NCBI RefSeq assembly: GCF_024498075.1
Contig: NZ_JANHOF010000008.1
Coordinates: 1 to 64,000, forward strand
Origin: Paenibacillus mendelii
GTDB lineage: Bacteria; Bacillota; Bacilli; Paenibacillales; Paenibacillaceae
DNA: 64,000 nt
Reading direction: 5' to 3'
The position numbers and the translations under genes were made by a program. Every line of letters begins with the position of its first letter. Position 1 is the stretch's first letter. A model generated the notes under the pieces. The model was given only the letters and a program-made list of their open reading frames with translations, was not told the origin of the DNA and did no database searches. Below are positions 27,707 to 37,050 of the stretch, piece by piece.

Positions 27707-28627
27707 TTATAAGCCATACCGCAGTGCAGCCGCCTGGGAAATCCGGCGCAGCTGTTCCACTTCTAACTGGTTGGTCGCAGTAAATGCACGGTGATCTTTG
27801 GAACGGCCATACATCGTGTTGAATACGCCCTCCAGCATGAGGTGGTATTTGGCATTGACCGGATACAGCTGCTTTTCGATCAGCGACATGATGCTCAGCA
27901 GATCCTCCAACGCTTCGGCTTGTTCCGGCAGCTGCTGCCAATTTTTTGTCAGCCAGCCATACAGCTCGGGATGAAAATTCGCCATAACCCCGCTATAGCC
28001 TTGGACCCCCAGTTTCAAGGTTTCCAGCAGCGTTGCCGAATTCGCATTGTAGATACTGAGGGAAGTTCCCTTCACAGCTTGAAGCTTGGCCTGTATGCTT
28101 GCGATATCGCAGCTGGTATCCTTCAGAAAGTGGAACCGGCCCGTATTGGCGCACCATCGGAGCAGCTCTGGCGTAATGAGCCTTTTGTAGGGATAAGGAC
28201 ATTCATAGAAGCCCAGAGGGAGATCGGCAGGCAGCTCCAGCAGCAGCTTTTCCAGCCTGCTTGTCCACCTGTCATCGGACTCGTTCTCTGCCGCGAGACG
28301 ATTCGTAATCAGTACGAGCGCATCGACTCCCGTATCCGCCAATGCTTGCAGCTCTATGACCTGATCCTCGAACGTATCCGCAATATGGCCGGAAGCGATG
28401 ACCGGAACCCGGCCCGCCGCCTTCCGCTTCACGAATGCAGCCAGCTCCACACGTTCCTCCAGACTCAGATGAAACATCTCGCTGGACTGGCAGACGGCGA
28501 ATAAGCCGTCCACCCCCTTCTCGATATACCACTCAACAGCCCGCTCCAGTGCATCATAATCAATGGTACCCGCTTCCGTAAAAGGCGTGACCATCGTTGG
28601 CCATACTCCGCCTGCCAAATGGTTCAT
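27707..28627 (-). CDS. dihydrodipicolinate synthase / N-acetylneuraminate lyase family aldolase
   Basis: This 306-residue TIM barrel belongs to the class I pyruvate aldolases (DapA/NanA superfamily). Lys169 in RFHFLKDTSCD is the expected Schiff-base residue, Tyr141 in LGFYECPYP the expected proton-relay residue. The usual G-T-T-G motif is replaced by AVCQSSEMFHLS near 44-55, so it is not a housekeeping DapA. It likely cleaves a sugar-derived 2-keto acid, perhaps a sialic-acid-like compound, released by the neighbouring sialidase-fold protein. GAGGGGA is well placed before the ATG. The gene starts 10 bp after the preceding gene's stop. Confidence 0.85.
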   Translation of the reverse strand: MNHLAGGVWPTMVTPFTEAGTIDYDALERAVEWYIEKGVDGLFAVCQSSEMFHLSLEERVELAAFVKRKAAGRVPVIASGHIADTFEDQVIELQALADTGVDALVLITNRLAAENESDDRWTSRLEKLLLELPADLPLGFYECPYPYKRLITPELLRWCANTGRFHFLKDTSCDIASIQAKLQAVKGTSLSIYNANSATLLETLKLGVQGYSGVMANFHPELYGWLTKNWQQLPEQAEALEDLLSIMSLIEKQLYPVNAKYHLMLEGVFNTMYGRSKDHRAFTATNQLEVEQLRRISQAAALRYGL

Positions 28628-28637
28628 CGTTGTCCCC

Positions 28638-30110
28638 TCATTTCGCCCTCAACCGGCGGAAGCCTTCAATTCGGTGGAAGGTTATGTAATTGGCATTATG
28701 ATAATTATGCGCTCCATTGATCGCCGTGCGGGAGGCCACCAGAATATCGTCCCCTTCTATGAACCAGTCCACATATTGGAAGCCGACCTTCGTTCTATCC
28801 TCATGCCAGGCGGTGCTCTCGTAATCCAGAATATCCTGGACCTTCTCCCACTCCTCCAAGCTATCCGAAACCACCAGCGTCAAGATATTCCGCTGATGAA
28901 CATAAGGGGTTGTGACCGGATTGACAAGTGACCAGTAGCTCTTCGACTGCAGATCATAATGGATCGTAAACTTCGACAAATTGCCGTGAAACGGGAGTAC
29001 CTTGCGGAACTCAAGCGGCCCCCCGGGATGATCCTGCCGGATGTCGAGCATGATAGCTCTGCCGTAATCGGGCGTTCCGCCGTCGGTTTGATATCGGAGT
29101 AAGTTGACAAGCTCCCCCTCTGGAGTAACCACCACATTGCCCTCCAGAATCCCTGGCACATTCCCGCCTTCAATCGTTCCAGGCCAGGCTGCGTCATATC
29201 GCAGAAAAGGCGTTACCGTCCAATTGTTCGGATCCAGCAGATCCGCATCCTCCGGTGCGGAGATCACACCCGCACCATGACCGCCTGTGGACCATGATCC
29301 ATATTCCACAGCCGTCCAGATTCGCCCGTTATGAACAACAACCGGCATAGGCGCTTTGTGCGGTCCACCCTCCTCCCGCGACCCCCCTTCTATGATTACG
29401 CGGGGTACACTCCAGGTTTTCCCGTCGTCTGCAGAGCAGCCGATCAACAAATCTCCATACTCCGTACTGGTTGCCAGCATATAGAGCTGATCGCGATGAA
29501 CAAACAATTTGCCCCAGAAGCAGGGATAGAGATACGTCACATACTGCCATGATCGGCCCTCATCATCCGAGCGGAAGACGGCGCTTACATTCTGGCCTCC
29601 AAGTCCCCAATATATATCGTGCGAAGCGAGCAGTTCCCCATTCGGAAGCCGGACGATCGAAGGGCTGGCTGTTGACCGCCCGGAGAAATCATAGGTGTAA
29701 TCCTCGGGATGGATGTAATTGATGACCGTACCGGGCACGATGCCCGGCCGGGCTAATCTCGCCGGACTGCTCGCCGCGATTTGCCGCGTCATGCCGTCTA
29801 GGGCGACTAATCGGATTTCATAATCGGAACCATTAATCAGAGAGGGTATCCTGTAACTCCCTGATGGCCCCTCCACCTCATGAACACTCTTAACCGCCTC
29901 ACCCCTAAGTCCGTATTCAACTTGGAAACTCAAGGCTTCATTCCCGGCCTGCTCCTGAAGTTCACTCACCCAGTCGACCACCACACATCCGTCACCAGGC
30001 GCAAGCCGGGTAATATGCAGTCCCCACTGCTCCGGATCCACACCTGCTGCAGTGAACAGCTCCTGCTGCTGCTTGATTCCCCATGCTTTCGTATACCTGT
30101 TCATATTCAA
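28638..30110 (-). CDS. sialidase-superfamily (BNR-repeat) protein
   Basis: This 490-residue protein has a fibronectin III-like N-terminal part (about 40-135) and a six-bladed propeller-like region (about 150-485). The Asp-box-like segments FRSDDEGRSWQ near 203 and CSADDGKTWS near 245, and RLPNGELLASHD near 163 support the sialidase superfamily. There is no signal peptide. The catalytic Arg triad, Tyr and Asp cannot be fully assigned, so it could be an exo-sialidase or a related hydrolase. The start may be TTG at 30110 (GGAG seven nt upstream) or the ATG at 30104; the TTG has the better spacing. It sits between the binding-protein gene and the aldolase gene. Confidence 0.75.
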   Translation of the reverse strand: MNMNRYTKAWGIKQQQELFTAAGVDPEQWGLHITRLAPGDGCVVVDWVSELQEQAGNEALSFQVEYGLRGEAVKSVHEVEGPSGSYRIPSLINGSDYEIRLVALDGMTRQIAASSPARLARPGIVPGTVINYIHPEDYTYDFSGRSTASPSIVRLPNGELLASHDIYWGLGGQNVSAVFRSDDEGRSWQYVTYLYPCFWGKLFVHRDQLYMLATSTEYGDLLIGCSADDGKTWSVPRVIIEGGSREEGGPHKAPMPVVVHNGRIWTAVEYGSWSTGGHGAGVISAPEDADLLDPNNWTVTPFLRYDAAWPGTIEGGNVPGILEGNVVVTPEGELVNLLRYQTDGGTPDYGRAIMLDIRQDHPGGPLEFRKVLPFHGNLSKFTIHYDLQSKSYWSLVNPVTTPYVHQRNILTLVVSDSLEEWEKVQDILDYESTAWHEDRTKVGFQYVDWFIEGDDILVASRTAINGAHNYHNANYITFHRIEGFRRLRAK

Positions 30111-30137
30111 GTTCCCGCTCCCCTCTCCTCTTACTTT

Positions 30138-31535
30138 CTATCCGCCGCTCTTCTGCGCATTAATCGCCTTTTGCTCTTCGACCCATTTATCCACCTTTTC
30201 CTGGATCTGTGCCAGCTCGCTGTCGATATCGTATTTCTGACCGTGAATGGCCCTTGAAATAATATCGGCCATCCATGGGCGGATCGTGGAGAACATAATG
30301 GGCGGGAACAGCTGATTCTTGGTATCCTGAACGACGGCAAGCAGCTGGTCGGCATACGGATTATCTTCTTTTTTCACCCAATCCGCGTTCTTCCATGATG
30401 GCAGCTCCTTGTAGTTATCGTACATGAATTTCTGCCCTTCAGGACCGGTTAAGTACTTCAATACCTCCCAAGAAGCCGTTGGATTGCTGCTGTCCTTGGC
30501 CATCGACATGACGCGGGCCGTTCCCCAGGTTGTTTTGTCATTCTTGTCACGAATCCCTTTGGTCATCACATACCGGTCAGAGAGATTGTTTTTCAACACC
30601 TCATCCATATTATTGCACCATAAGCAGATCGCGACATTATTAGATTCCTTGCCCCAATTCTCCGAACCTCGGCCAATTTCATAGCCAGGCGGCAGATAGG
30701 GATCCATGTCGATCATCGTCTGCAAGCTTTTTTTGATCGCTGGCGTGTTGAAATTCAATTGGCTGTTTCCGAAATTGCCCCAATCGATCGTGCCATACTC
30801 AACGCCCTGACCATCCGAGAAAATATCAAGATTCAGATGTGAGGACCCCTTCGGGTTATAGGTCATTCCGTACGTTTGTTGGCCGGTCTTGGGATTGATT
30901 CCTGTCAGCTTCTTCGCCTTCTCTAATATTTCATCTGCAGTGGGCTTCTCGCTCAATGGCTCCACGCCGTAATCTTCGAAAATCTGCTTGTCATAAACGA
31001 CCGTACTTGTAGCGATGCCGCTTGGCATGCCCATTACCTTCCCATCCGCACCGCTGGTCAGCCGTTCATTATCCGTCCATAAGGACTCCATGAAGTTCGC
31101 CTTCCAGTTGTCCTTCGCTAAGTAATCGTCAAGCGGCATCAGGAATCCCTGGTTATAGAAATCGATCGCCGCGTCCAGGAACAGAATGTCCACGCTGTTG
31201 CTCAGCAAAAGCGCCTGCCATTTGGCTTTGCGGTCATCTTGCGGAACCTCGATGTAATCGATGGATAGCTTGGGGTGATCGGCAAGAAAAGGCTCGAACA
31301 AGGCTTTGATGCCTTTGGCCTCCCTTCCTGTAGCAGGATTGATGCCGTCATCAAGCGGGAAGCCCAATACCGCGATTTTCACCACGCCGGACAATTCCTT
31401 CTCACTGCCCGAGGCATTCGGATTGCTGCCGCTTGTACCCTTTTCCCCGCCATTGCTTCCGCAAGCCGTTAATACCAGCATAATCGAGCAAATTGCTATA
31501 CACACCCATGCTTTATATGGTTGACTGATCGTCAT
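30138..31535 (-). CDS. sugar ABC transporter substrate-binding lipoprotein
   Basis: This 465-residue extracellular solute-binding protein has the lipobox VLTAC (Cys at about 25), a short G/S/N linker to about 45, and a two-lobed fold with family-1 type features (FEPFLADHPKLSIDYIEVP near 85; MPSGIATSTVVYDKQIFEDYG near 165). It captures an oligosaccharide for the two permeases encoded before it. AGGGGAG precedes the ATG. It is part of a two-component-regulated operon running from the histidine kinase gene to the nucleoside hydrolase gene. Confidence 0.9.
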   Translation of the reverse strand: MTISQPYKAWVCIAICSIMLVLTACGSNGGEKGTSGSNPNASGSEKELSGVVKIAVLGFPLDDGINPATGREAKGIKALFEPFLADHPKLSIDYIEVPQDDRKAKWQALLLSNSVDILFLDAAIDFYNQGFLMPLDDYLAKDNWKANFMESLWTDNERLTSGADGKVMGMPSGIATSTVVYDKQIFEDYGVEPLSEKPTADEILEKAKKLTGINPKTGQQTYGMTYNPKGSSHLNLDIFSDGQGVEYGTIDWGNFGNSQLNFNTPAIKKSLQTMIDMDPYLPPGYEIGRGSENWGKESNNVAICLWCNNMDEVLKNNLSDRYVMTKGIRDKNDKTTWGTARVMSMAKDSSNPTASWEVLKYLTGPEGQKFMYDNYKELPSWKNADWVKKEDNPYADQLLAVVQDTKNQLFPPIMFSTIRPWMADIISRAIHGQKYDIDSELAQIQEKVDKWVEEQKAINAQKSGG

Positions 31536-31563
31536 CTCGTTTTCTCCCCTTTATGAATAGGCA

Positions 31564-32451
31564 CTATTCCTTGATACCGGTATGAGCAACGCTTTGAATG
31601 ATGTATTTCTGAAAAAACAGATAAACCAGCAGAACCGGAACGATCGACATCACCGTTGCCGCCATATTCATTCCCGGAGGTGCTTCTCCGCTTGACGTAC
31701 GTGATTTGAGCAGCGCGATCCCCAATTGAATCGTATACTTGGCCGGATCATTCAGCATGATGAGCGGGAACAGAAAGCTGTTCCATACCCCCAGGAAAGA
31801 AAGAATGACCAGTGTCGCGACGATCGGCATGCTCAAGGCCAGATAGATCCGGGTGAAGCAGCGAAACTCATTCGCCCCGTCAATAATAGCGGCTTCCCGA
31901 AGCTCCCCAGGGAGACTGTCCATGAACTGCTTGGCCAGAAAGGTGCCGAACACATAAGAGATGGCCGGCAGGTAGAAGGCCCAATAGGTGTTGATCATAT
32001 TCAGCTTCTTAAACAGCATGAACAGCGGGATGAGCGTTGCTTCGCCGGGAATCATCAAGGTCGCGAGCACCAGCAGCAGCACAATTTTGCCTCCGGCCAC
32101 CTTCAGCTTCGATAGCGCGTACCCCGCCAACAGAGCCGAGAATGTACTGATAGAAATGACGCCGACAGCCACCATAAAGGTGTTCAGGTACAGCCGCATC
32201 ATATTCGTGTTGGCAATCGCCGTCTTAAAGTTGTCCAGACTGATATGCTCGGGTATGATCCGGAATGGAAAAGGAAATTCAAATACCGCGTCCTGATCCA
32301 GACTGATCGACAGCATCACCACGAATGGCACAATAATGAGTACGCTTCCAGCAGTCAACACAAGAATAATGAACGAACGGAGAAACAAGTCCGATCTTCT
32401 CTTCGACTGCACCTGAAGCCTGGCTTGCGTTCCAGTAGAAATCTGTGACAT
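31564..32451 (-). CDS. sugar ABC transporter permease (MalG/AraQ-like)
   Basis: This 295-residue membrane protein has six helices and an EAA loop (LREAAIIDGANEFRCFTRIYLALSMPIV). ATG at 32451 is chosen because GGAG lies 9 nt upstream; the TTG at 32460 would abut that site. It pairs with the MalF-type permease encoded 15 bp upstream. Confidence 0.93.
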   Translation of the reverse strand: MSQISTGTQARLQVQSKRRSDLFLRSFIILVLTAGSVLIIVPFVVMLSISLDQDAVFEFPFPFRIIPEHISLDNFKTAIANTNMMRLYLNTFMVAVGVISISTFSALLAGYALSKLKVAGGKIVLLLVLATLMIPGEATLIPLFMLFKKLNMINTYWAFYLPAISYVFGTFLAKQFMDSLPGELREAAIIDGANEFRCFTRIYLALSMPIVATLVILSFLGVWNSFLFPLIMLNDPAKYTIQLGIALLKSRTSSGEAPPGMNMAATVMSIVPVLLVYLFFQKYIIQSVAHTGIKE

Positions 32452-32466
32452 AGGTTTCAACTCCGG

Positions 32467-33363
32467 TCAGTCTTTATTCTTGAAAGCTGTAAAGTTAAGC
32501 AGTGTGAATACCAGAATAATAATGAAAATGATGTAGGAGGCGGCAGCAGCCTTGCCAAAATCAAAGGTGTAGAAGCCGTATCGGTACACATACAGCATTA
32601 AGGTGAACAAGGAGCCGCCCGGATTCCCGTCCGGTCCTCCGATAACAAACACTTCGCCGAACCTTTTGAAGGCGTTGATGGTGCCCATCACCACCATAAA
32701 GAAAATGACCGGCTTCATGGATGGAATCGTAATATACAGCCATTGCTGCAGCTTCTTGGCCCCATCCACCTCCGCCGCCTCATAGAGATCCCGGGAAATC
32801 GACTGCAGCCCGGCAAGCCAGATCAGCACCGAGTAGCCCAGTCCATGCCAGGTATCCATTAGAATCACGCTTATTTGCGCATATCTGGGGTCCGACAGCC
32901 ATCCCAGCGGCTCAAGCCCGAATACGTTCAATAACGAATTCGCGATCCCCTTCTCCGTCGGATAGAACAGCAGCATGAATACGATGGAGGCGGCAATGGT
33001 GGAGGTCACGTTGGGCAGAAAATAAATGGCCTTGAACAGCATGCTCATCCCCGGCCTGACAATCGAGTTGACCAGAGAGGCGACGATAAAGCTCAGCGGC
33101 AGGCCGATCCCCAGCCCCATGATCCCCATCATGAACGTATTGCGCAGTGCTCTCCAGAACGTCGAATCATGCAATATAAAATCATAATTGCTCAGGCCCG
33201 CCCATACCCCCCGCACGCCATTGTGATGATAGAGGCTGATCCGGAACGCTTCTATTATGGGATACAACGAGAACGTCAGCACGCCCAGAATCAGCGGCAG
33301 CAGAAATAAATAACCGACGACATTCTTATTAGACAAGTTTAATTTCTTCAGTATCACTCTCAT
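32467..33363 (-). CDS. sugar ABC transporter permease (MalF/UgpA-like)
   Basis: This 298-residue permease has six membrane helices, a long periplasmic-type loop after the first helix, and the EAA loop (LYEAAEVDGAKKLQQWLYITIPSMKPVI). AAGGGGGTGA immediately before the ATG is a strong ribosome-binding site. It is the first importer gene after the response regulator. Confidence 0.93.
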   Translation of the reverse strand: MRVILKKLNLSNKNVVGYLFLLPLILGVLTFSLYPIIEAFRISLYHHNGVRGVWAGLSNYDFILHDSTFWRALRNTFMMGIMGLGIGLPLSFIVASLVNSIVRPGMSMLFKAIYFLPNVTSTIAASIVFMLLFYPTEKGIANSLLNVFGLEPLGWLSDPRYAQISVILMDTWHGLGYSVLIWLAGLQSISRDLYEAAEVDGAKKLQQWLYITIPSMKPVIFFMVVMGTINAFKRFGEVFVIGGPDGNPGGSLFTLMLYVYRYGFYTFDFGKAAAASYIIFIIILVFTLLNFTAFKNKD

Positions 33364-33473
33364 TCACCCCCTTGCCTTCCCTATGCCTATTATCCGAAAT
33401 ACGGCATGGGCGGAATAGGTGAAATTCCTATGATCGGTTTGCGATTCTACGGGAAATTGCGGGCTGCATCGAA

Positions 33474-35087
33474 TTACTGCCTTTTATAATCCTGCGGCGT
33501 TGCGCCGACAACCTTCTTGAATACTTGGCCGAAATATTTCGCATCCGCGAAGCCGACCGCCCGGGCAATCTCGTACGTTTTCATATCTGTGTTCCTGAGA
33601 AGCTCCTTCGCTTTATCCATCCGAATGCCCGACAGGACGTTCAATATCGTCTCTCCCGTACGCAGCTTAAACAGATTGGCCAAATAATTCGGCGTCAAAT
33701 GAACAGCATCCGCCACTTCATGCAGGGAAAGATCCCTCGCATACTGCTGCTCCATGAAGGCTATTGCCTTCTGCACCATCGAGGTGCTGCGCTGCTGCAT
33801 CTTAATGGCAATCATGTCGGACAGTTCCTCCACATAATGAATCAGCCAGCTCTCCGCCTGCCGGGTGGTCGTCCATTTGCGCATCTGCCCATCCAATGCG
33901 GTAAAATCCACAACCCGGCCATCGGAGATATTCCATTCAACCAGCATGCGCAGCATGGTGTACACGAGCTGACAGCAAATATTGCGCAGCTGCTCCGGAT
34001 CAGGGGACTGCCCGCCCACAATCGCTTGGAGAAATTCCTTGGCGCCTGCAGTGGCCTCCTCCTTATCGCCCGCCTTCAGCGCCAAACAAAGCTTCTTCTC
34101 CAGCTCATAGGGGTAAACGGTTGCTTCCTGCATGCGGAAGCTGCTAATCTCACGATAGAAGATGAACCCCTCGTCCCCCGCATACAGTCTGTATTTCATC
34201 GCCTCCGCCGCTTCCTTGTAAGACGGTACAATCCACTCCGGCGACTCATAAACATTACCGATCCCAATGGAAACGCGCATTTTGTAATAATTCAGAATGT
34301 ACGCTCTCATCTTTCTCAACAGAACCAGCAGGCGCTCTATATCATGCTCGAGGTCCTGCGGGTCTCTGCCGCTGACGATCATGACAAGCTGACTGTCGCT
34401 ATTCTCGATCATCTCAGTATGGAATTTGTCCTTGAACAGCTCCTCTGTAATATTCCTGCAGGCGAATTTAACAAGCTGCCGGTCATCATCCCGATCATGC
34501 TGCGTCAGTACCTGATCTTCATCCAGCTCAAGAACCAAGCAAACACATCTGTTATCGCCGATGGACAGCTTCAAATATCCGTATTTCTCACGGATCTCAG
34601 AAAGCGGCACACGTCCGTCCAGCAGGTGGCGCAGATGACGTTCCTTCAGTACGGGAATACTCTCATGAAGCTGCTGCTTTAATTCCACGATCCCTTTAAT
34701 CTGTCCGCGTTCCTGCTCCATGCTCTGCTTGGCTTTGTTCACGACAGCGAGCAGCTCCTCCACCTTCGTGGGCTTAAGGAGATAATCGAAGGCTCCGCTG
34801 CGGATGGCGGACTGGACATAATCGAATTGATCATAACCGCTGAGCAGGATGACCTTGGCAAGCGGTACGATCTCCAGCGCCCTTCCGATTAATTCCAGCC
34901 CTGTCATATGGGGCATGACCACATCCGTCAGAATCAGGTCCGGCTTCACTTGGGCGATCAGCTCAAGAGCAGCTTCCCCATCCTCCGCTTCACCAGCGAT
35001 TTCAATACGATGCTCACTCCAATTCACACTCGCCTGCAGCCCTTTCCTTACCCGCTCCGAATCATCGACCAGAATTAATTTATACAT
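33474..35087 (-). CDS. response regulator, YesN family (receiver + AraC domain)
   Basis: This 537-residue regulator has an N-terminal receiver domain (about 1-120: LILVDDSERVRKGL, the phospho-Asp in DLILTDVVMP, and LLSGYDQFDYV), a middle linker of about 310 residues, and a C-terminal AraC domain (about 435-537: LSLHEVADAVHLTPNYLANLFKLRTG; IARAVGFADAKYFGQVFKKVVG). It is activated by the histidine kinase encoded next to it and should turn on the downstream sugar operon. The start at 35087 has GGGGGAG upstream and overlaps the kinase stop by eight bases, so translation is coupled. Confidence 0.93.
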   Translation of the reverse strand: MYKLILVDDSERVRKGLQASVNWSEHRIEIAGEAEDGEAALELIAQVKPDLILTDVVMPHMTGLELIGRALEIVPLAKVILLSGYDQFDYVQSAIRSGAFDYLLKPTKVEELLAVVNKAKQSMEQERGQIKGIVELKQQLHESIPVLKERHLRHLLDGRVPLSEIREKYGYLKLSIGDNRCVCLVLELDEDQVLTQHDRDDDRQLVKFACRNITEELFKDKFHTEMIENSDSQLVMIVSGRDPQDLEHDIERLLVLLRKMRAYILNYYKMRVSIGIGNVYESPEWIVPSYKEAAEAMKYRLYAGDEGFIFYREISSFRMQEATVYPYELEKKLCLALKAGDKEEATAGAKEFLQAIVGGQSPDPEQLRNICCQLVYTMLRMLVEWNISDGRVVDFTALDGQMRKWTTTRQAESWLIHYVEELSDMIAIKMQQRSTSMVQKAIAFMEQQYARDLSLHEVADAVHLTPNYLANLFKLRTGETILNVLSGIRMDKAKELLRNTDMKTYEIARAVGFADAKYFGQVFKKVVGATPQDYKRQ

Positions 35088-36861
35088 GTTCTCCCCCTGG
35101 TATAAGAATGCGGACCCTTGTTCCCTGTCCGGGCTCGCTTTCATATTGAATGCCATACTTCGGCCCGTAAGCCATCACGATCCGTTCATGCACGTTATAA
35201 GCCCCGTAACCCCCGCTGTCTTGAAGTGGCGGCTCAAGAAGCGTCCCCATCTGCACCGCATTCATCCCGACTCCGTTATCGATCACTTCAAGGAGAATGT
35301 CGCGGCCTTCTCTTCGTCCCGCTATGCTTAGTTGTCCTTGCCTGCTGCGCAGCGGTTTGATCCCATGCAGAATCGCATTCTCCACGAGCGGCTGTAGAAT
35401 CAGCTTGATGCAGGACTCTTGCAGCAGCTCCTCCTCCATCTGGATGGTGTACTGGATTTTATCCTTAAACTGCAGCATTTGTATGCGCAGATACTGTTCG
35501 ATGGTCTCCACTTCCTTGGCGATGCTTGTCCGTTCATTGCCGTTATTGAGAATCAAGCGGAAGAACTGGGCGAGCGATGTCGTCATCTCGGCAATCTCTT
35601 CATAATCCTTCGTCAGCGTCATCCAATAGATGGCATCCAGCGAGTTGTAAAGCATATGGGGATTAATCTGAGATTGGAGCGCTCTAAGCTCCGCCGTGCG
35701 GATGCGTCTCTCATCCTCGCGCGCCTGATTGATCAGCACCTTGAGCTCCCCTGTCATTTCATTGAAGCTTTCCGCCAGCTCCCCGAATTCCTCCTGCGTG
35801 CCCAGATTAAGCTTCGTATCCATATCGCCGTCCTTAATTTTGCGGATATGCCGCAGCAGCTTTACGGTCGGCCGGGTAATACCGGTCGAGATGGCAATCG
35901 AGAGAATAAATACAAGCATCACGGTAATGCCGATAATTAGGAAAATCGTGTTCTTGGCCAGCGTGATGTTCTGATTCATCTCGGACTGGGGAACGAGGGT
36001 AACCAGCTTCCAGCCGGTATAATCCGAGGTGATGTAATGAAGCGAATAGCCCAATCCGCCGATCGTGATCAGCGAGCTGGCATTTAACCCTTTCTCCAGC
36101 TGCCCCTGCACGGCGGGATCTACGGGGGTAGACAGCAGGTTCTTATTGGGATGCGAGAGGATCCTCCCCTGTTCATCCACCATGAAGGTGGTCGAATGAA
36201 GCTTCTTCAGCGTGTCTTCGTAGCTCTCATATATATAACTTTCCCGGACGCTGATGATCATCAACCCCCAATCCTTGAAGGTCAATAACGCAAGCGCTTT
36301 CCTCACATTGGTAATGGAATTGGAGTTTCCGCCTGGAATTAAATCCTGATTCTCAAACGACCACATCGGTTTCCCGCGGCCCTCGGAGGCCTTCTTATAA
36401 AGCGGCGTTCCGCGTACTTCCTCAATCGGCCGGTTCATGGCGCTCTGCCCCAGGTTATACGTCAGGTTCAAGCCATTCTCCCCATAGATGGCGACAGACT
36501 CGAGCTGCTCCGAGCGTCCGCCGAAGACGTCGGGGTAGATATCCTCGTAGAAGGTTTTAATCGCTTCTTCTGCCTGGCCGGGTTGAACTGCAGGCAGCTC
36601 CATTAGCTGCTGGAGCTTCTGGTTCATGATCACGTTCACATAAATATCGTCGATATCCTTGAGCTTATAATCAATATTTTGCATCGTCTTCTGCAGCATC
36701 TCCTGAATGGACTGTCCCAGCTCGTTCACAATGGAGCGCTTGAGCACATAATAAGAAACAATCCCGATACTAAACGCAGAGAGAAATATGAGCAGGGCAA
36801 AGGAAAAGATCAGCTTGGGCTTGAGCTTCATATTGCTAATGAATAACAAAGAGGATTTCAT
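35080..36861 (-). CDS. sensor histidine kinase, YesM family
   Basis: This 593-residue kinase has a membrane helix near 17-37, an extracytoplasmic Cache sensor (about 40-295), a second helix (about 300-320), HAMP (about 325-375), the phosphoacceptor segment QINPHMLYNSLDAIYWM (His near 401), and a C-terminal ATPase domain ending with the glycine-rich segment ESEPGQGTRVRI. It probably senses an extracellular sugar or a ligand-loaded binding protein. The ATG at 36861 is chosen because GGAG lies seven nt upstream; a longer frame extends 53 codons upstream without good signals. Confidence 0.93.
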   Translation of the reverse strand: MKSSLLFISNMKLKPKLIFSFALLIFLSAFSIGIVSYYVLKRSIVNELGQSIQEMLQKTMQNIDYKLKDIDDIYVNVIMNQKLQQLMELPAVQPGQAEEAIKTFYEDIYPDVFGGRSEQLESVAIYGENGLNLTYNLGQSAMNRPIEEVRGTPLYKKASEGRGKPMWSFENQDLIPGGNSNSITNVRKALALLTFKDWGLMIISVRESYIYESYEDTLKKLHSTTFMVDEQGRILSHPNKNLLSTPVDPAVQGQLEKGLNASSLITIGGLGYSLHYITSDYTGWKLVTLVPQSEMNQNITLAKNTIFLIIGITVMLVFILSIAISTGITRPTVKLLRHIRKIKDGDMDTKLNLGTQEEFGELAESFNEMTGELKVLINQAREDERRIRTAELRALQSQINPHMLYNSLDAIYWMTLTKDYEEIAEMTTSLAQFFRLILNNGNERTSIAKEVETIEQYLRIQMLQFKDKIQYTIQMEEELLQESCIKLILQPLVENAILHGIKPLRSRQGQLSIAGRREGRDILLEVIDNGVGMNAVQMGTLLEPPLQDSGGYGAYNVHERIVMAYGPKYGIQYESEPGQGTRVRILIPGGEHV

Positions 36862-36992
36862 CGCCATTCTCCATTCAAGTAGGTAATGAGCATAGGCATC
36901 ATGGAATAGATCAATAATGTAATCGATTACATAAACTATGAGAACTATAGCACAACATGGCTCGGGAGAAAAGCATCGTTTCATGTCTTCAA

Positions 36993-37032
36993 GAAAAAGC
37001 AGTCCACGCTTATTGACCATGCGTGGACTGCT
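36993..37032 (-). terminator. Rho-independent terminator after the ATP-grasp gene
   Basis: On the minus strand AGCAGTCCACGC pairs with GCGTGGACTGCT (12 bp), followed by TTTTTCTTG. It ends the transcript of the frameshifted gene and precedes the kinase operon. Confidence 0.85.
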
Positions 37033-37050
37033 GATGAAGATTGATCCGGC

